From Catenuloplanes niger (lineage in GTDB: Bacteria; Actinomycetota; Actinomycetes; Mycobacteriales; Micromonosporaceae): a stretch of DNA of 64,000 bases. The notes below the pieces were generated by a model that was not told the origin of the DNA, ran no database searches, and worked only from the letters and a program-made list of their open reading frames with translations. The stretch is from positions 310,001 through 374,000 of the forward strand of contig NZ_JAVDYC010000001.1 in NCBI RefSeq assembly GCF_031458255.1, written 5' to 3'. Of the stretch, positions 35,438-45,545 are shown piece by piece (within the stretch, counting starts at the first letter, position 1; each line of letters begins with the position of its first letter). The position numbers and the translations under genes were made by a program.

Positions 35438-38400
35438 CTACTTGTAGACGTAGAGGCACTGGCCGCACCCGTCGCTCCGAGCCGCGATGATCAGCTGGTC
35501 GATGACCAGGGCCTGGTTCGCGCGTTCCTGGTAGTACTCGGAGTTCCTGATGTTCTGGCCGAGCTTCACCCCGACCAGGTTGTTGTGCAGGTCGATCTTG
35601 CTCTCGCCGGAGCCCCACGCGTTCTCGCCGGTACCGTCCATCTCGTGGGCGACGCCGAGGGTCAGCGCCTGTTCCTCGGTCAACCCGTAGTCGGTCACCA
35701 CCAGCGCCATCCAGGAGGCGTGCCGGATCGCGTTGGTCTGGCCGAGGGACATCGTGCCGTGATCGCTCGCGCCCGCGGTCAGCTGTTGTGCGGCTCCCTG
35801 GGTGGCGACCGCGGCGAGCATCGCGTTCGCGCACACCTCGTGGTTGCGGTAGCACCAGGCCAGCTGCGCCTTGCCGAGCGTGGAGCAGTTGATCTGCAGG
35901 CAGACGTCGGCGAGCTGCGCCCGCACGTTCGGCGGCATGCCCTCCTGATACCGGTACGACTCCGCGACCAGCCAGGAGTACAGCTCCTCCTCGTCCTGGG
36001 ACTGGGTGCAGGCGTCCTTGGTGCAGGTGAGCGAGTAGTCGGGCGCGGGCGGACGCTGACGGTCGCCGCCGCCGCGGCCGTCGTTGGTCTTCCGCCCGCC
36101 GCCGGGCTTGCCGCCGCCGGGCTTCGGTGGGTCCGGCGTACCGTCGTGGTTGTCGTCGAGGTTCTTGCTGTTGCCGTGGCCGTCGCAGTCGGCGTAGTCG
36201 CAGTCGCGCAGGCCGCTCGGGTCGCTGAACGTCACCGGGCTGTTGTGCGCGTACGCGTACGCGTTCCACTGCTGCGGATCCCGTAGGTCCATCACCGGGT
36301 CCGCGGAGAGGAACCGGCCGAGGACCGCGTCGTAGTCGCGCGCGCCGATGTGCACGAGCCCGGTCGGGTCACCGTCGCCGCCGACGAAGCCCTTCTGGTT
36401 CGGCCAGGCGACCGCTGCGCCCCGGGCCGTGCCGTACGGCGTCTGCCGCCGGCTGGTGACCGCCTGCCCGGCCGCGGCGACCGTCAGGTTCTGGGTGCCC
36501 TGGTGGTCGCTGTACAGCCAGGTGAGGCTGCCGTTCGTGTTCGACCCGGTACGCGAGGCGACGATCTTTCCGGCGAATTCGTAGTACCGGGTCGCGGTGC
36601 TGCTGGTCGCGCCGGTCGCCCGGCGGACCTCCATGCCGGGCAGGTAGAGCGTGGCCCCGGTGGGATCGCGGCGGATCAACCGGACGCCTCCGGCGTCGTA
36701 CACGTCGGTGTGCGTGGCCGTGCCCTCCACCGTCTTGACCAGCCGGCCCTCCGCGTCCCAGGTGAGCGTCTGCCCCGGCCGGGTCACGGTGTTGCCGGCG
36801 CCGTCGTACGCGTACGCCTGGGTGACCGGGGACGCACCGGGCGCGGTCCTGGTCGTACCGGTCACCGCGTGCGGGCGTACCGCCGTGGCACCGGCGGCGG
36901 GAACCGCGTAGGTCGTGCTCACGTCCCCGGCCGCGGTGTGACCGACCTCCTTCGTGCGGTTGCCGATCGCGTCGATCGTCCAGTCCGTCCAGTACGGCGC
37001 GGCACCCCCGAGGTTCGCGACGCTCGGCGCGGTCTCGCACCCGGTCCCGCTCCCCGGCGTCCAGGCGGAGGTGAGCTGCCGCATCGTGTCATAGCCGAAG
37101 CACTGGGTGTCGGCCGTGCCGACGGCGGGGGCGTCCGCGACGGACACGATGTTGCCGGCCGGGTCGTATCCGTAGGAGGTGTTCGCGACGGTGCCGGCCG
37201 CGCTCTCCGGCCGCACGGTGGTGCCGGTGACCCGGCGGGTGGCGGTGTCGTAGAGCGTGTTGTCCTCGACGTAGGCGCCGTACTTCGTCTTGCGGCGGTG
37301 GAAGGTCGGCTCGCCGTACGCGGTGTACTGCTGGTTGACCACGTAGGAGTCGACGTCGATCAGGTTCGTCCTGAGCGCGTTCGGCAGGCCGTTGCCCGCG
37401 TGGAACTCGGTCTCCACCAGCTCCGTGGTCATGCCGCCCGCGGGCGGATAGGACGTGCTGACCCGGCTGCCGTCGTACGGCGAGTAGCCGACGCCGACGA
37501 CCCAGGTGCCGGCCAGACCGGTCTCCACCGCCGGGATGACGTAGTTCGCGCTGGTCACGTTGTAGCGCAGGTCGAACACGCGGACCTGCCACCTGTACTC
37601 GGCGGTCGTGGCGGGGTCCCTGCTGTTGTCGTAGCGGACCGTCTGGGTCAGCTGGCCCCGCACGACCTGGCCGCTGTAGAGCGTGTCGAACGTCCACCCG
37701 GCCCGGAGAGCACCGGTGGCCGAGTCGTCGCGCAGCTGCGTCTGCCGGCCCAGCGAGTCGTACCCGCGCCAGAGCGTCTCGCCGGCGCCGTTCGTGGTCG
37801 TCTCGACGTCGCCGAACGCGTTGTACGTGGTCAGCGACGTGCCCGAGTCCGGGTCCCGGCGGGACAGTTCGCGTCCCTTGGCGTCGTACGTGTAGGTCCA
37901 CTCGTTGCCGCCCGCATCGGTGACCCTGACCAGCAGGTCCCGGCGGTCGTACGCGTACGACGTGGCCCGGTAGTCGCCGGCGACCCCGGCGGCCGTGGTG
38001 TGCTGCCGCAACTCCGTCGTCCGGTCCCGCAGGTCGCGCAGCGCCGTGGTCGGGGTGCCACCGGCCGGTGGCGTGGTCAGCGTGCGGTCGCCCTCGTCCG
38101 TGACGTGCGTGCGCCACTTCTCGACCAGGTTGGTCACGCCGTCACCGGCCAGCAGGATCGTGTCGGTGGTGCGGCCCGCGAGGTCGTAGACGGTCCGGTT
38201 GACCGCCGGCACCGACCACTGCGGCTCGTACCAGTAGACGCCGGACGCGGTGCCGGGTTCGACGTGCTGCTGGTAGGTCGTGCTCACCCGGCCGTACTCG
38301 TCGTAGTGGGTGTCGGTGAGCACCCGGTTGCCGCTGCCGTCCCGCGCGGCGGTCTGCGTCTGCCGGGTGCGGAGAAAGCCGTCGAGGATCTCGAACGTGG

Positions 38401-41400
38401 CGGTGTAGGCCCGGCCCGCGTGCAGCCGCTCGGTCTTGACGTAGGGGTAGGCGTCGCGGTTCGGGGCGTACACGTAGGTGTAGCGCACCTGCGGGCTGTT
38501 CGGCTGTGCCGCCTTCGTCCACCCGGCGTCCCAGGTGCGCGCGACCCGGCCGAGCGCGTCGTACTCACGCGTCTCGACCCGGTTGTTCGGGTCGGTGGTG
38601 ACGGCGGGCACGCCCCAGTACGGCGCGGTGTCGATCGTGGTGGTCCAGCCGAGCGGGTTCGTGGTGGTGACCTTCGTGACCGGTCCGCCGGACGCCGGGG
38701 TGTACGCGGTCGTGGTGACGCCGCCCCGCACGTCGGTGGTGCGGACCGTGCGGCCGAACGCGTCGTAGCCGGTCTGCCCGGCGTCCTCCCACTCCGTACC
38801 GCCGGCCTTGGTCCAGTTCTTCAGGACCTCGGTCCTCGTCGCGGAGCCGTAGGCGGGCACGGCGTCGACGCCGGCGGCGCCGTCGTAGTAGGTACGGGTG
38901 TCGGAGATGACGTCGTCGATCGTGGCCGGCGCGGTGCCGCAACTCAGCGCGGTCCGGGTCACCCGCTTGTACAGTCCGACCAGGTTCTTGGCGGTGTTGC
39001 GGCTGTAGGTGTAGGTCGTGCAGTCCTCGTCGCCGGTGACCCCGAGGTCGCCGTCGGACTGCGCGGACGTCACCAGCCCGTAGACGTCGTCGAACGTGGT
39101 GTGGTCGCGGCCGGTGCGCCAGCCGCGCTCCCCGGCGACGCCCAGTGCCACTCCGGTGTACGTGGTCTGCGTCTTCACGTGGCGTGCGCTGACCGTGTCG
39201 CCGTTGATGGTCCGGGACGCGGTCGGCGGGGACTGCCAGGGCACGGAGACGGTCTTGGACACCGGCCGGTCCAGCGTGCCGTTGTACACGACGCTCTCGC
39301 GCGTCATGCCGGCGAACGCGTCCTCGTCGTGGACGGTCTCGTCGCCGAGCGACGCGCCCACCGTGACCGTACGCGTGCCACCGGAGGCCGACGCCCGGTC
39401 GCCGTGCATGCCGCGCAGGTACGTGGTGCGGCTGAGCGTCCTTGCGTCGCCCGCACCGACCCGGGTGGTGACGGCCGCGTACCCCCGGTACTGGCTCCAG
39501 GTCTTGCGTTTCGCCTGGATCAGGCCGTCGTCGTCGGCGTAGTGCCAGGCCGGTGCGCCCTCGTAGGTATAGGTGGTGACCTTCTGCGGTGACTGCACGC
39601 CACCGGTCAGCTGCACGTCGGTCTCGGTGACGGACTCGACCACGTACTTGTGCCACCACTCGGTGATGTCCCGGGTCGGGGCGGACGGGTCCGGGCCGAT
39701 CACCGGGTAGCAGCGCATGCCGTTACCCGCCGCGGACGCCGGCAGGTTCGACGCGGTGCACTGCGGCAGCGAGTAGCGCACATGCGTGGTGGCGCCCGTC
39801 TCACTGACCACCTTGGACAGACGTTGCCAGCTGTTCGTGGTGTTGTGCGCGGTCAACACCCGGTTCGGCAGTGGCTCATGCAGGAACGTCACCGGCGGCA
39901 TCTCGATCGCGGTACCGACCAGCCCGGTCCTGACGATCGAGGACAGCCACAGGCCCGCGCTGCCGCCGTCGCCCGGCGACGGGAAACTGTGCGTGAACGT
40001 CCACGACGCGACGTCCTGCCAGCCCGGCGTCGCCTTCGTGGTGTCCCAGAGCCGGGTGGTGATCTTCGACAGGCGCTTGGTGGACCAGAACGTCGGCTGG
40101 TTCACGTCCGGGCAGGTCGCGGCGGAGACGGCGCATTCCTGATCCCACGGTACGTCCGGCCAGTTCTGCGCGTCGTGCGTGCCGCACGACGCGGTCACAC
40201 ACCGGTCGGCGCTGTCCAGGACGACCCGGGCCACCGGCGTCACCGACCGGTCGGCCGCGCCCCGGTCCCAGGTGCCGTAGTCGATGCGGGTGAGCGTGCC
40301 GCCGCGCACGTAGTCGACCGGCGTGGTCGCGGTCGCCCGGGTGGCGTACTGGTTGAGCTCCTTGGCGTACCAGTAGGAGCGGGTGTTGCCGCGTACGTCC
40401 ACCACGTAGTCGAGGTTCCAGCGGTAGACCTGGTCGCACATCGAGTCGGCGAACGCGGCCCGATGGCACGGCTCGCCGGCATGGTTGCCGTAGACCGGCA
40501 CGGTCCAGGCCGACTCCGTGGTGCCGGCGTGCCCGGGCAGCGTGTTGCGGCCGAAGTAGTACTCGGTGCCGTCGGTGCCGGTCACCTTCCAGTACTCGCC
40601 GGTCTTCTCGATCGTCGAGCCGTTCTCGGCGCGACCGTGCCAGCCCCGGCCGGCCTCGTAGATCAGCTCGGTGGTGGCGCCGTTGAGGTTGAGCACCGCG
40701 TTGTCGTTGCGCCAGCACAGATCGCCCGTCCGGGTGGACTCGCCGTTGTTCGCGCCACCGTCCGTGTCGTCCGCGCAGCCGACGTAGCGGCGCTCGACGT
40801 AGCCGATGCCGAGCTCGAAACCCTCTCCGAGCCAGGACGGCTGGTTGTTCGTGGCGCTGGACCGGCCGTCCACCGACGAGGAGTTGTAGGTGACCGACAG
40901 GGCCGGCGAGCCACCCGCGTGCACCGGCGGCGTGGCGATGTCGTACGCCCAGGTGAACGCGCCGGAGTTGCCGCCGGCGCTCCAGATCGACGACGGTGCC
41001 AGCGACGTGGCCCCGAAGTCACCGGACGGGCCGGACGCGACGGCAGCCACCGCGAACAGCGTACCCGCCGTGGTGGTCACGGCCACGTCACCGGCCAGCT
41101 CGGCCCGCGTGGTCGCGGCGCCGGTCCCGCCGATCGGCACGATCGTGGCGTCGGCGGTGACCGTACCGACGGCCGGGTCGTTCACGCTCGGCAGCTCGCG
41201 CGGCGCGCACCGGGGCTCGCCCGGCGTGGTCAGCGCACACTGCGGCAGCTGCCACAGACGCAGGCGATCGGACCAGCCACCACCGTACGCGTGCCGGAAG
41301 CCGCGGTAGTCGACGGAGACCGTGGCGGCCCCGGAGGCCGTCGCGCCGCGTGCGCCACCGACCCGCAGCACCACGCCGTCCCGCCAGGCCGCCGGCACCC

Positions 41401-41758
41401 GGGACCGGTCCAGCACCTCGACCGTGAGGTCGGACGGCAGGCTCGCGCTCGCCCGGGCGACCGTCACCGGCGCACCGCCGGCCCTGGCCACGCCCGAGTC
41501 GCGCAGCACCACACGGGCGGACGACGCGCCCGGCCACACCGGGTCGGGCAGGTCGGCCGCACGGGCCTCGGCGCCGGCCGGCGCGGTACCGCGTACCTCG
41601 CCGCCGTCCGCGTCGACGTGCTCCACCTGACCTCTCAACGGCTCCGGTGCGGCCGCCACGGCCGGCGCCGGGGGCACCGCGAGCAGCGTGCCCACCAGGA
41701 CGACGCCGAGTACCGACGCCGGCGCCCGGCCGGGCCGCCGGAGCATCATCGCGCTCAT
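35438..41758 (-). CDS. Secreted RHS polymorphic toxin with RHA/HE/DLHNN-type tip (RHS locus 2)
   Basis: 2106 residues; ATG 41758 overlaps the LamG partner's stop as ATGA. It is a paralogue of the RHS1 shell throughout: signal peptide (VLGVVLVGTLLAVPPAPAVAA), entry motifs PALSVTYNSSSVDGRSS and SWLGEGFELGIGYVERRYVGC, YD/RHS repeats, and the core ending GRFLSADPVMDL...NSPVTFSDPSGLR near residue 1845. There is no Hint domain. After a Pro/Gly/Lys linker the tip (about 1900-2106) has several Cys and the pattern TNAIRHASW (near 2007), GVAHEMDG (near 2037) and KIDLHNNLVGVKLG (near 2056). Conserved H, HE and DxxNN suggest a metal-dependent or acid-base catalytic site, as in DUF6973-like domains; the activity is unknown. 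No soluble immunity gene follows directly. Confidence 0.88.
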   Translation of the reverse strand: MSAMMLRRPGRAPASVLGVVLVGTLLAVPPAPAVAAAPEPLRGQVEHVDADGGEVRGTAPAGAEARAADLPDPVWPGASSARVVLRDSGVARAGGAPVTVARASASLPSDLTVEVLDRSRVPAAWRDGVVLRVGGARGATASGAATVSVDYRGFRHAYGGGWSDRLRLWQLPQCALTTPGEPRCAPRELPSVNDPAVGTVTADATIVPIGGTGAATTRAELAGDVAVTTTAGTLFAVAAVASGPSGDFGATSLAPSSIWSAGGNSGAFTWAYDIATPPVHAGGSPALSVTYNSSSVDGRSSATNNQPSWLGEGFELGIGYVERRYVGCADDTDGGANNGESTRTGDLCWRNDNAVLNLNGATTELIYEAGRGWHGRAENGSTIEKTGEYWKVTGTDGTEYYFGRNTLPGHAGTTESAWTVPVYGNHAGEPCHRAAFADSMCDQVYRWNLDYVVDVRGNTRSYWYAKELNQYATRATATTPVDYVRGGTLTRIDYGTWDRGAADRSVTPVARVVLDSADRCVTASCGTHDAQNWPDVPWDQECAVSAATCPDVNQPTFWSTKRLSKITTRLWDTTKATPGWQDVASWTFTHSFPSPGDGGSAGLWLSSIVRTGLVGTAIEMPPVTFLHEPLPNRVLTAHNTTNSWQRLSKVVSETGATTHVRYSLPQCTASNLPASAAGNGMRCYPVIGPDPSAPTRDITEWWHKYVVESVTETDVQLTGGVQSPQKVTTYTYEGAPAWHYADDDGLIQAKRKTWSQYRGYAAVTTRVGAGDARTLSRTTYLRGMHGDRASASGGTRTVTVGASLGDETVHDEDAFAGMTRESVVYNGTLDRPVSKTVSVPWQSPPTASRTINGDTVSARHVKTQTTYTGVALGVAGERGWRTGRDHTTFDDVYGLVTSAQSDGDLGVTGDEDCTTYTYSRNTAKNLVGLYKRVTRTALSCGTAPATIDDVISDTRTYYDGAAGVDAVPAYGSATRTEVLKNWTKAGGTEWEDAGQTGYDAFGRTVRTTDVRGGVTTTAYTPASGGPVTKVTTTNPLGWTTTIDTAPYWGVPAVTTDPNNRVETREYDALGRVARTWDAGWTKAAQPNSPQVRYTYVYAPNRDAYPYVKTERLHAGRAYTATFEILDGFLRTRQTQTAARDGSGNRVLTDTHYDEYGRVSTTYQQHVEPGTASGVYWYEPQWSVPAVNRTVYDLAGRTTDTILLAGDGVTNLVEKWRTHVTDEGDRTLTTPPAGGTPTTALRDLRDRTTELRQHTTAAGVAGDYRATSYAYDRRDLLVRVTDAGGNEWTYTYDAKGRELSRRDPDSGTSLTTYNAFGDVETTTNGAGETLWRGYDSLGRQTQLRDDSATGALRAGWTFDTLYSGQVVRGQLTQTVRYDNSRDPATTAEYRWQVRVFDLRYNVTSANYVIPAVETGLAGTWVVGVGYSPYDGSRVSTSYPPAGGMTTELVETEFHAGNGLPNALRTNLIDVDSYVVNQQYTAYGEPTFHRRKTKYGAYVEDNTLYDTATRRVTGTTVRPESAAGTVANTSYGYDPAGNIVSVADAPAVGTADTQCFGYDTMRQLTSAWTPGSGTGCETAPSVANLGGAAPYWTDWTIDAIGNRTKEVGHTAAGDVSTTYAVPAAGATAVRPHAVTGTTRTAPGASPVTQAYAYDGAGNTVTRPGQTLTWDAEGRLVKTVEGTATHTDVYDAGGVRLIRRDPTGATLYLPGMEVRRATGATSSTATRYYEFAGKIVASRTGSNTNGSLTWLYSDHQGTQNLTVAAAGQAVTSRRQTPYGTARGAAVAWPNQKGFVGGDGDPTGLVHIGARDYDAVLGRFLSADPVMDLRDPQQWNAYAYAHNSPVTFSDPSGLRDCDYADCDGHGNSKNLDDNHDGTPDPPKPGGGKPGGGRKTNDGRGGGDRQRPPAPDYSLTCTKDACTQSQDEEELYSWLVAESYRYQEGMPPNVRAQLADVCLQINCSTLGKAQLAWCYRNHEVCANAMLAAVATQGAAQQLTAGASDHGTMSLGQTNAIRHASWMALVVTDYGLTEEQALTLGVAHEMDGTGENAWGSGESKIDLHNNLVGVKLGQNIRNSEYYQERANQALVIDQLIIAARSDGCGQCLYVYK

Positions 41759-44700
41759 GCCACTCCGGTGCGCTGGGTGTCGAACAGGTCCTTGACCCGG
41801 GCGTCGGTGAGCGCGCCCTGGTAGGTCTGCACGTCGTCGATGCCGCCGTACCAGCGGTCGGTCCGCTGTCCGTTGAACAGCGCGCCGCCGACGATCAGCG
41901 GACCGGCGGCCTGCCACACCGCCATGTGGTTGGTCGTCGTGCCCTGAAGCACGCCGTTGACGTACAGCCGGAGCTGCTTGCGCGGGGCGTCGTAGACCGC
42001 GACGACGTGCGTCCAGCCCGCGGTGTCGTCGTAGCTGACCGGCGTCTTCGACGCCACCACGTCGCCACCCTCGCCGGACGGCGGCATCATCGAGAACGTC
42101 CAGTGGTTCGACGTGACGCCCTTGACCGTCCACGGCCGCAGGGACAGCGCGAACGGCGTGCGGTCCGGGCCGTCCTGCGACACGACGGTGTGCGCGCCGG
42201 TGTCGATGTCCAGCGGATCGGCCCATGCGGACACGGTGAAGGACTGGTCGGTCCGCAGCACCGGCGCGTCCTGCCAGGCCCCGTCGCCGCCCCGGCGCTG
42301 GGACCGCCCGTACTCCCGGGTCGGCGTGGGCCCGTCGGTGCCGTCCGCGAGCGCGGTGTCCAGGAAGAGGCTGGCGCCGTCGCGTCCCGCGTCGACCACG
42401 GAGCCGAGCGTGGTGGCCAGCCGCCGCTGGAACATGTCGTCCGCGGGGACCTCACAGGTGTCCGCGATCGATTCGTCGAAGCACGGGATGCCGGAGTTGA
42501 ACGTCCACTGACCGACCCGGATCGGGTCGAGGATGCCGGCCTCGTCGACCTCGCCGTCCTCGGTGCGGACCGCGATCACGCCGGTGAAGTCCTCGGTGAC
42601 CAGCGGACGGTTGAAGATCTGCACGTCGGCGACGTTGCCGCGGAGCCGCTCGACCGAGACGGCACCGGCGGCGTCCTGCCCGCGGCCGATCACGTTCAGG
42701 TTCGAGTTGGTGGTGGGTGCGTCGAACGCGGCCGAGGTGGCGGCGCCACCGACCCAGATCGTGATGCGCCGGTCGACGCTGTCGAACCCGGCGGCCACGT
42801 GGGTCCACTGCCCGGCGGTGTTCAGCGTGCCGGAACACACCTCGGCGCCGGACTGCATCAGCAGGCACCAGGCGTTGCCGCCGGTGCTCAGCGGACGGGC
42901 CCGGACCCGGAACGGGTTCGACTGCCCGGCCGCGGCGCCCTTGGCGATGAGCGTCTGCGGCGTGCTCAGGTCGGTCAGCCGAACCCAGGCGGCGACGGAG
43001 TACGACTTCGTCGTGTCCAGCATCGTGCCGATCGTCACCGCGCCCTGCCCGGCGGTGCCGGTGAACGTCGCGGTCTGCCCGCCGATCACCCGTACGTCGT
43101 CGGTCCAGGTGAGGTCCGTGGTGCTGAGCGTGTTCGCGGTGCCGGGGTGAAGGTCGTCCTGCACCGCGAGGTCCCGGCCCACGCCGGGGTACGCCTGGAG
43201 TCCGTAGCGGGCGATCGGCCCGGACGGGCGGTTCACGATCAGGCTGATGCTGGTGGACCGGCCGAGGTTGCCGGTGCCGTCGATCGCGTGCGCGGTGAAG
43301 ATGTTCTCGCCGTACTGGACCGTGGTCAGCTTCACCTGCGCGGTCATCGACTTCGTGCCGTCCGCCGCGGTCGTCAGCGTCGGGGTTATCTCCTTCTCCG
43401 GCGGGTTCTTCCACCCGTACCGGAACTTCGTCACGTCGAGTTCGGGCGTGCTGATCGTGAACGCGGCCTCGCCGCCCGGTTCGGGCACGGCTGACGTCCG
43501 GGTGACCGTCGGTTCCTGCGGGACCGCGGTGTCCGCGTAGAACTCGCACCATCGCGACCACGGGCTGGACTGGTTGTACGGTGCGGGGTCACGGGTCTGT
43601 ACCCGGAACGCGTACCGCTTGGCGTTCTGGATCGTGATCGTGACCGGGGTCGACAGCGCGCCCGCGGATTGGTCCGACACGGTCGCGGTGGAGACCGGGA
43701 ACGTGGTGTCGTCGACGCGGCCGGGACCCGGGATCTCCTTCCACTGGAACGTTCCGGTGAGCTTCTGCGTGCCGTCCGCGTCCAGCAGGCGGGCGTACAG
43801 GCGCGGCGTCAGCGTGCCGGTCGAGATCGGCGCGCCGCAGTCGGTGTTCGGCTCGACCATCAGCCGCTCCGGCGTGCCCGGGATGCTGTCGTACTCCACC
43901 ACCAGCGTGGCGTCCGCGGCGAAGAACGTCTTCCAGCGGATCGCGTAGCCCTCCATCGCGCCACTCGGCTCGCAGGCGCAGAACCCGAACGTGACGTCCT
44001 GCCAGCCGCTGTTCGCGCCGGACTGCACCTGGTTGCGCACCGCGCCGTTGTCGAACTGCACGATCATGTCGGGACGGTTCTGGCCGCATCCGTTCGCGTT
44101 GTTCGCGTGCGACGACGCCGACACCAGGTGGGTGCGCAGTCTCGTGTTCCAGGCGACCCGGCCGCCGCTGTTCCCGGTGCCGATCGCGTCCGCGAACCAC
44201 ATCGACGTCGGCGTGAAGTCACACGACCAGGAGTGGTCCAGGTTCATCTGCACCCGGGCCGTGTGGATGTACTTCCCGCCCAGGCCGGTCATCGGGAACT
44301 TGAAGAACGACCGGTGCAGGAAACCGGATCCGGGGTTGTAGCCGACCCGCGCCCGGTCGTGGTGGTTGTCACCGTTGTTGCTGGTCGCGTACGCCCACTT
44401 CGCCGGCTTCCTGTCCCAGGCGGGGTCGATGTAAAGCGGGAAGCGTGGTTCGGGCGACTCCAGGAGGCCGGTGTCCGGGATCAGGCGCAGGTCGCCCTCG
44501 CCGGTCAGCTCGGTCTGCACGGTCGCGGTGTTCGCCGCGGCGCCCGGGCCGGCCGGCGTCGACTGGTCCGTGGTCTGCGCCGCCGTGCGCGCCCGTGCGC
44601 CGGCGGCCGGGGCGGACGAGTCCCACATCGTCGGCGCGGCCGCGGTCGCGAGCACGGTCCGGCCGGCGACCGCCTGGAGACCGCCGCCGGGCAGCTCCTG

Positions 44701-45315
44701 CACGGACGCGTCGCCGCCGATCCCGATCGTGACCGTGCGCAGCGACTCCGCCGCCTCCGGCGTCCTGACCACCAGCACGTGCGTGAAACCGGTCCACGTC
44801 GCGCGCAGCACCAGGTCCACATCGGGCAGCACGCCGGGATAGGTCGCGGAGTCCCCGCTCACCGACGGCTCGGGCAGGTCGCCCGGCCAGGTGAGCTCCA
44901 GCGTCTTTCCGGCCTCGGTCAGCGTCACCATCGGCCCGTCACCGCCACCGGAGAAGCTGACGTCCGCGATCGACGCGCCCGGGCGCACCGTGCCGTCGGT
45001 GTGCACGGCGAGGTTCAGGTCGGTCTCGGACCAGGAGCCGTCGGCCTGACGGACGCGTTTCGGGACGACGGTCGACTCCAGCACCAGGCGGCCGGATGGT
45101 TCCGCGAACACCTGTGAGTACTCGGTGCGCTCGGACAGCACCTCGACCCGGCGGCCGGACTCCACCGCCTGCTCCACTTCGGACTGCGGTCGTGCCGCCG
45201 CCGAGGGCTGTGCGAACAACGGGATCAGCGACAGACCGGTCACACCGGACAGAAGAAGGGCGAGTCTGCGTCGCGACGACGAACGAAAACGGTGCGGCAT
45301 GACGCCACGTGACAC
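41755..45315 (-). CDS. Secreted DNRLRE/LamG-domain partner protein of RHS locus 2
   Basis: 1186 residues, paralogue of the protein at 28974-32540 along its whole length, with the same GTG start context (MSRGVMPHRFRSSSRRRLALLLSG). Signal peptide, beta-rich N-terminus (VLSERTEYSQVFAEPSGRLVLES), DNRLRE-type domain (RSFFKFPMTGLGGKYIHTARVQM), beta-sandwich modules, and two C-terminal LamG domains (SYSVAAWVRLTDLSTPQ; SFTVSAWADPLDIDTG, GGIDDVQTYQGALTDARV). The stop shares bases with the RHS2 start (ATGA), so the two proteins are translationally coupled, implying a fixed ratio and probably a complex. Role in export or target binding is inferred. Confidence 0.85.
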   Translation of the reverse strand: MSRGVMPHRFRSSSRRRLALLLSGVTGLSLIPLFAQPSAAARPQSEVEQAVESGRRVEVLSERTEYSQVFAEPSGRLVLESTVVPKRVRQADGSWSETDLNLAVHTDGTVRPGASIADVSFSGGGDGPMVTLTEAGKTLELTWPGDLPEPSVSGDSATYPGVLPDVDLVLRATWTGFTHVLVVRTPEAAESLRTVTIGIGGDASVQELPGGGLQAVAGRTVLATAAAPTMWDSSAPAAGARARTAAQTTDQSTPAGPGAAANTATVQTELTGEGDLRLIPDTGLLESPEPRFPLYIDPAWDRKPAKWAYATSNNGDNHHDRARVGYNPGSGFLHRSFFKFPMTGLGGKYIHTARVQMNLDHSWSCDFTPTSMWFADAIGTGNSGGRVAWNTRLRTHLVSASSHANNANGCGQNRPDMIVQFDNGAVRNQVQSGANSGWQDVTFGFCACEPSGAMEGYAIRWKTFFAADATLVVEYDSIPGTPERLMVEPNTDCGAPISTGTLTPRLYARLLDADGTQKLTGTFQWKEIPGPGRVDDTTFPVSTATVSDQSAGALSTPVTITIQNAKRYAFRVQTRDPAPYNQSSPWSRWCEFYADTAVPQEPTVTRTSAVPEPGGEAAFTISTPELDVTKFRYGWKNPPEKEITPTLTTAADGTKSMTAQVKLTTVQYGENIFTAHAIDGTGNLGRSTSISLIVNRPSGPIARYGLQAYPGVGRDLAVQDDLHPGTANTLSTTDLTWTDDVRVIGGQTATFTGTAGQGAVTIGTMLDTTKSYSVAAWVRLTDLSTPQTLIAKGAAAGQSNPFRVRARPLSTGGNAWCLLMQSGAEVCSGTLNTAGQWTHVAAGFDSVDRRITIWVGGAATSAAFDAPTTNSNLNVIGRGQDAAGAVSVERLRGNVADVQIFNRPLVTEDFTGVIAVRTEDGEVDEAGILDPIRVGQWTFNSGIPCFDESIADTCEVPADDMFQRRLATTLGSVVDAGRDGASLFLDTALADGTDGPTPTREYGRSQRRGGDGAWQDAPVLRTDQSFTVSAWADPLDIDTGAHTVVSQDGPDRTPFALSLRPWTVKGVTSNHWTFSMMPPSGEGGDVVASKTPVSYDDTAGWTHVVAVYDAPRKQLRLYVNGVLQGTTTNHMAVWQAAGPLIVGGALFNGQRTDRWYGGIDDVQTYQGALTDARVKDLFDTQRTGVA

Positions 45316-45351
45316 GACAGTCTCCCCCGGTGATCACGATGAGCCGGACGG

Positions 45352-45381
45352 ACTGTAGAGCCTCAACACTCAGGAAGTAAA
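45352..45381 (-). promoter_or_regulatory. Promoter of RHS locus 2
   Basis: Minus strand: -35 TTTACT (45376-45381), 18-bp spacer, -10 TACAGT (45352-45357), 36 bp before the GTG. The layout is identical to that of RHS locus 1. The upstream TTCACAGAACGG motif is also present at 45400-45411. Confidence 0.65.
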
Positions 45382-45545
45382 CAGGAAACACGAACTGTAT
45401 TCACAGAACGGATATAGTGGCACACATAGCTACTAAGAGTGACGTACGAACCGGCGTGCGACGCTGTTGATCACACGACTCGGTGGGGAGTGCTCACGTA
45501 CGTACCATCGAGGGGTTGTTGATCGTTTGAGCCGGTGAGGAAGCC

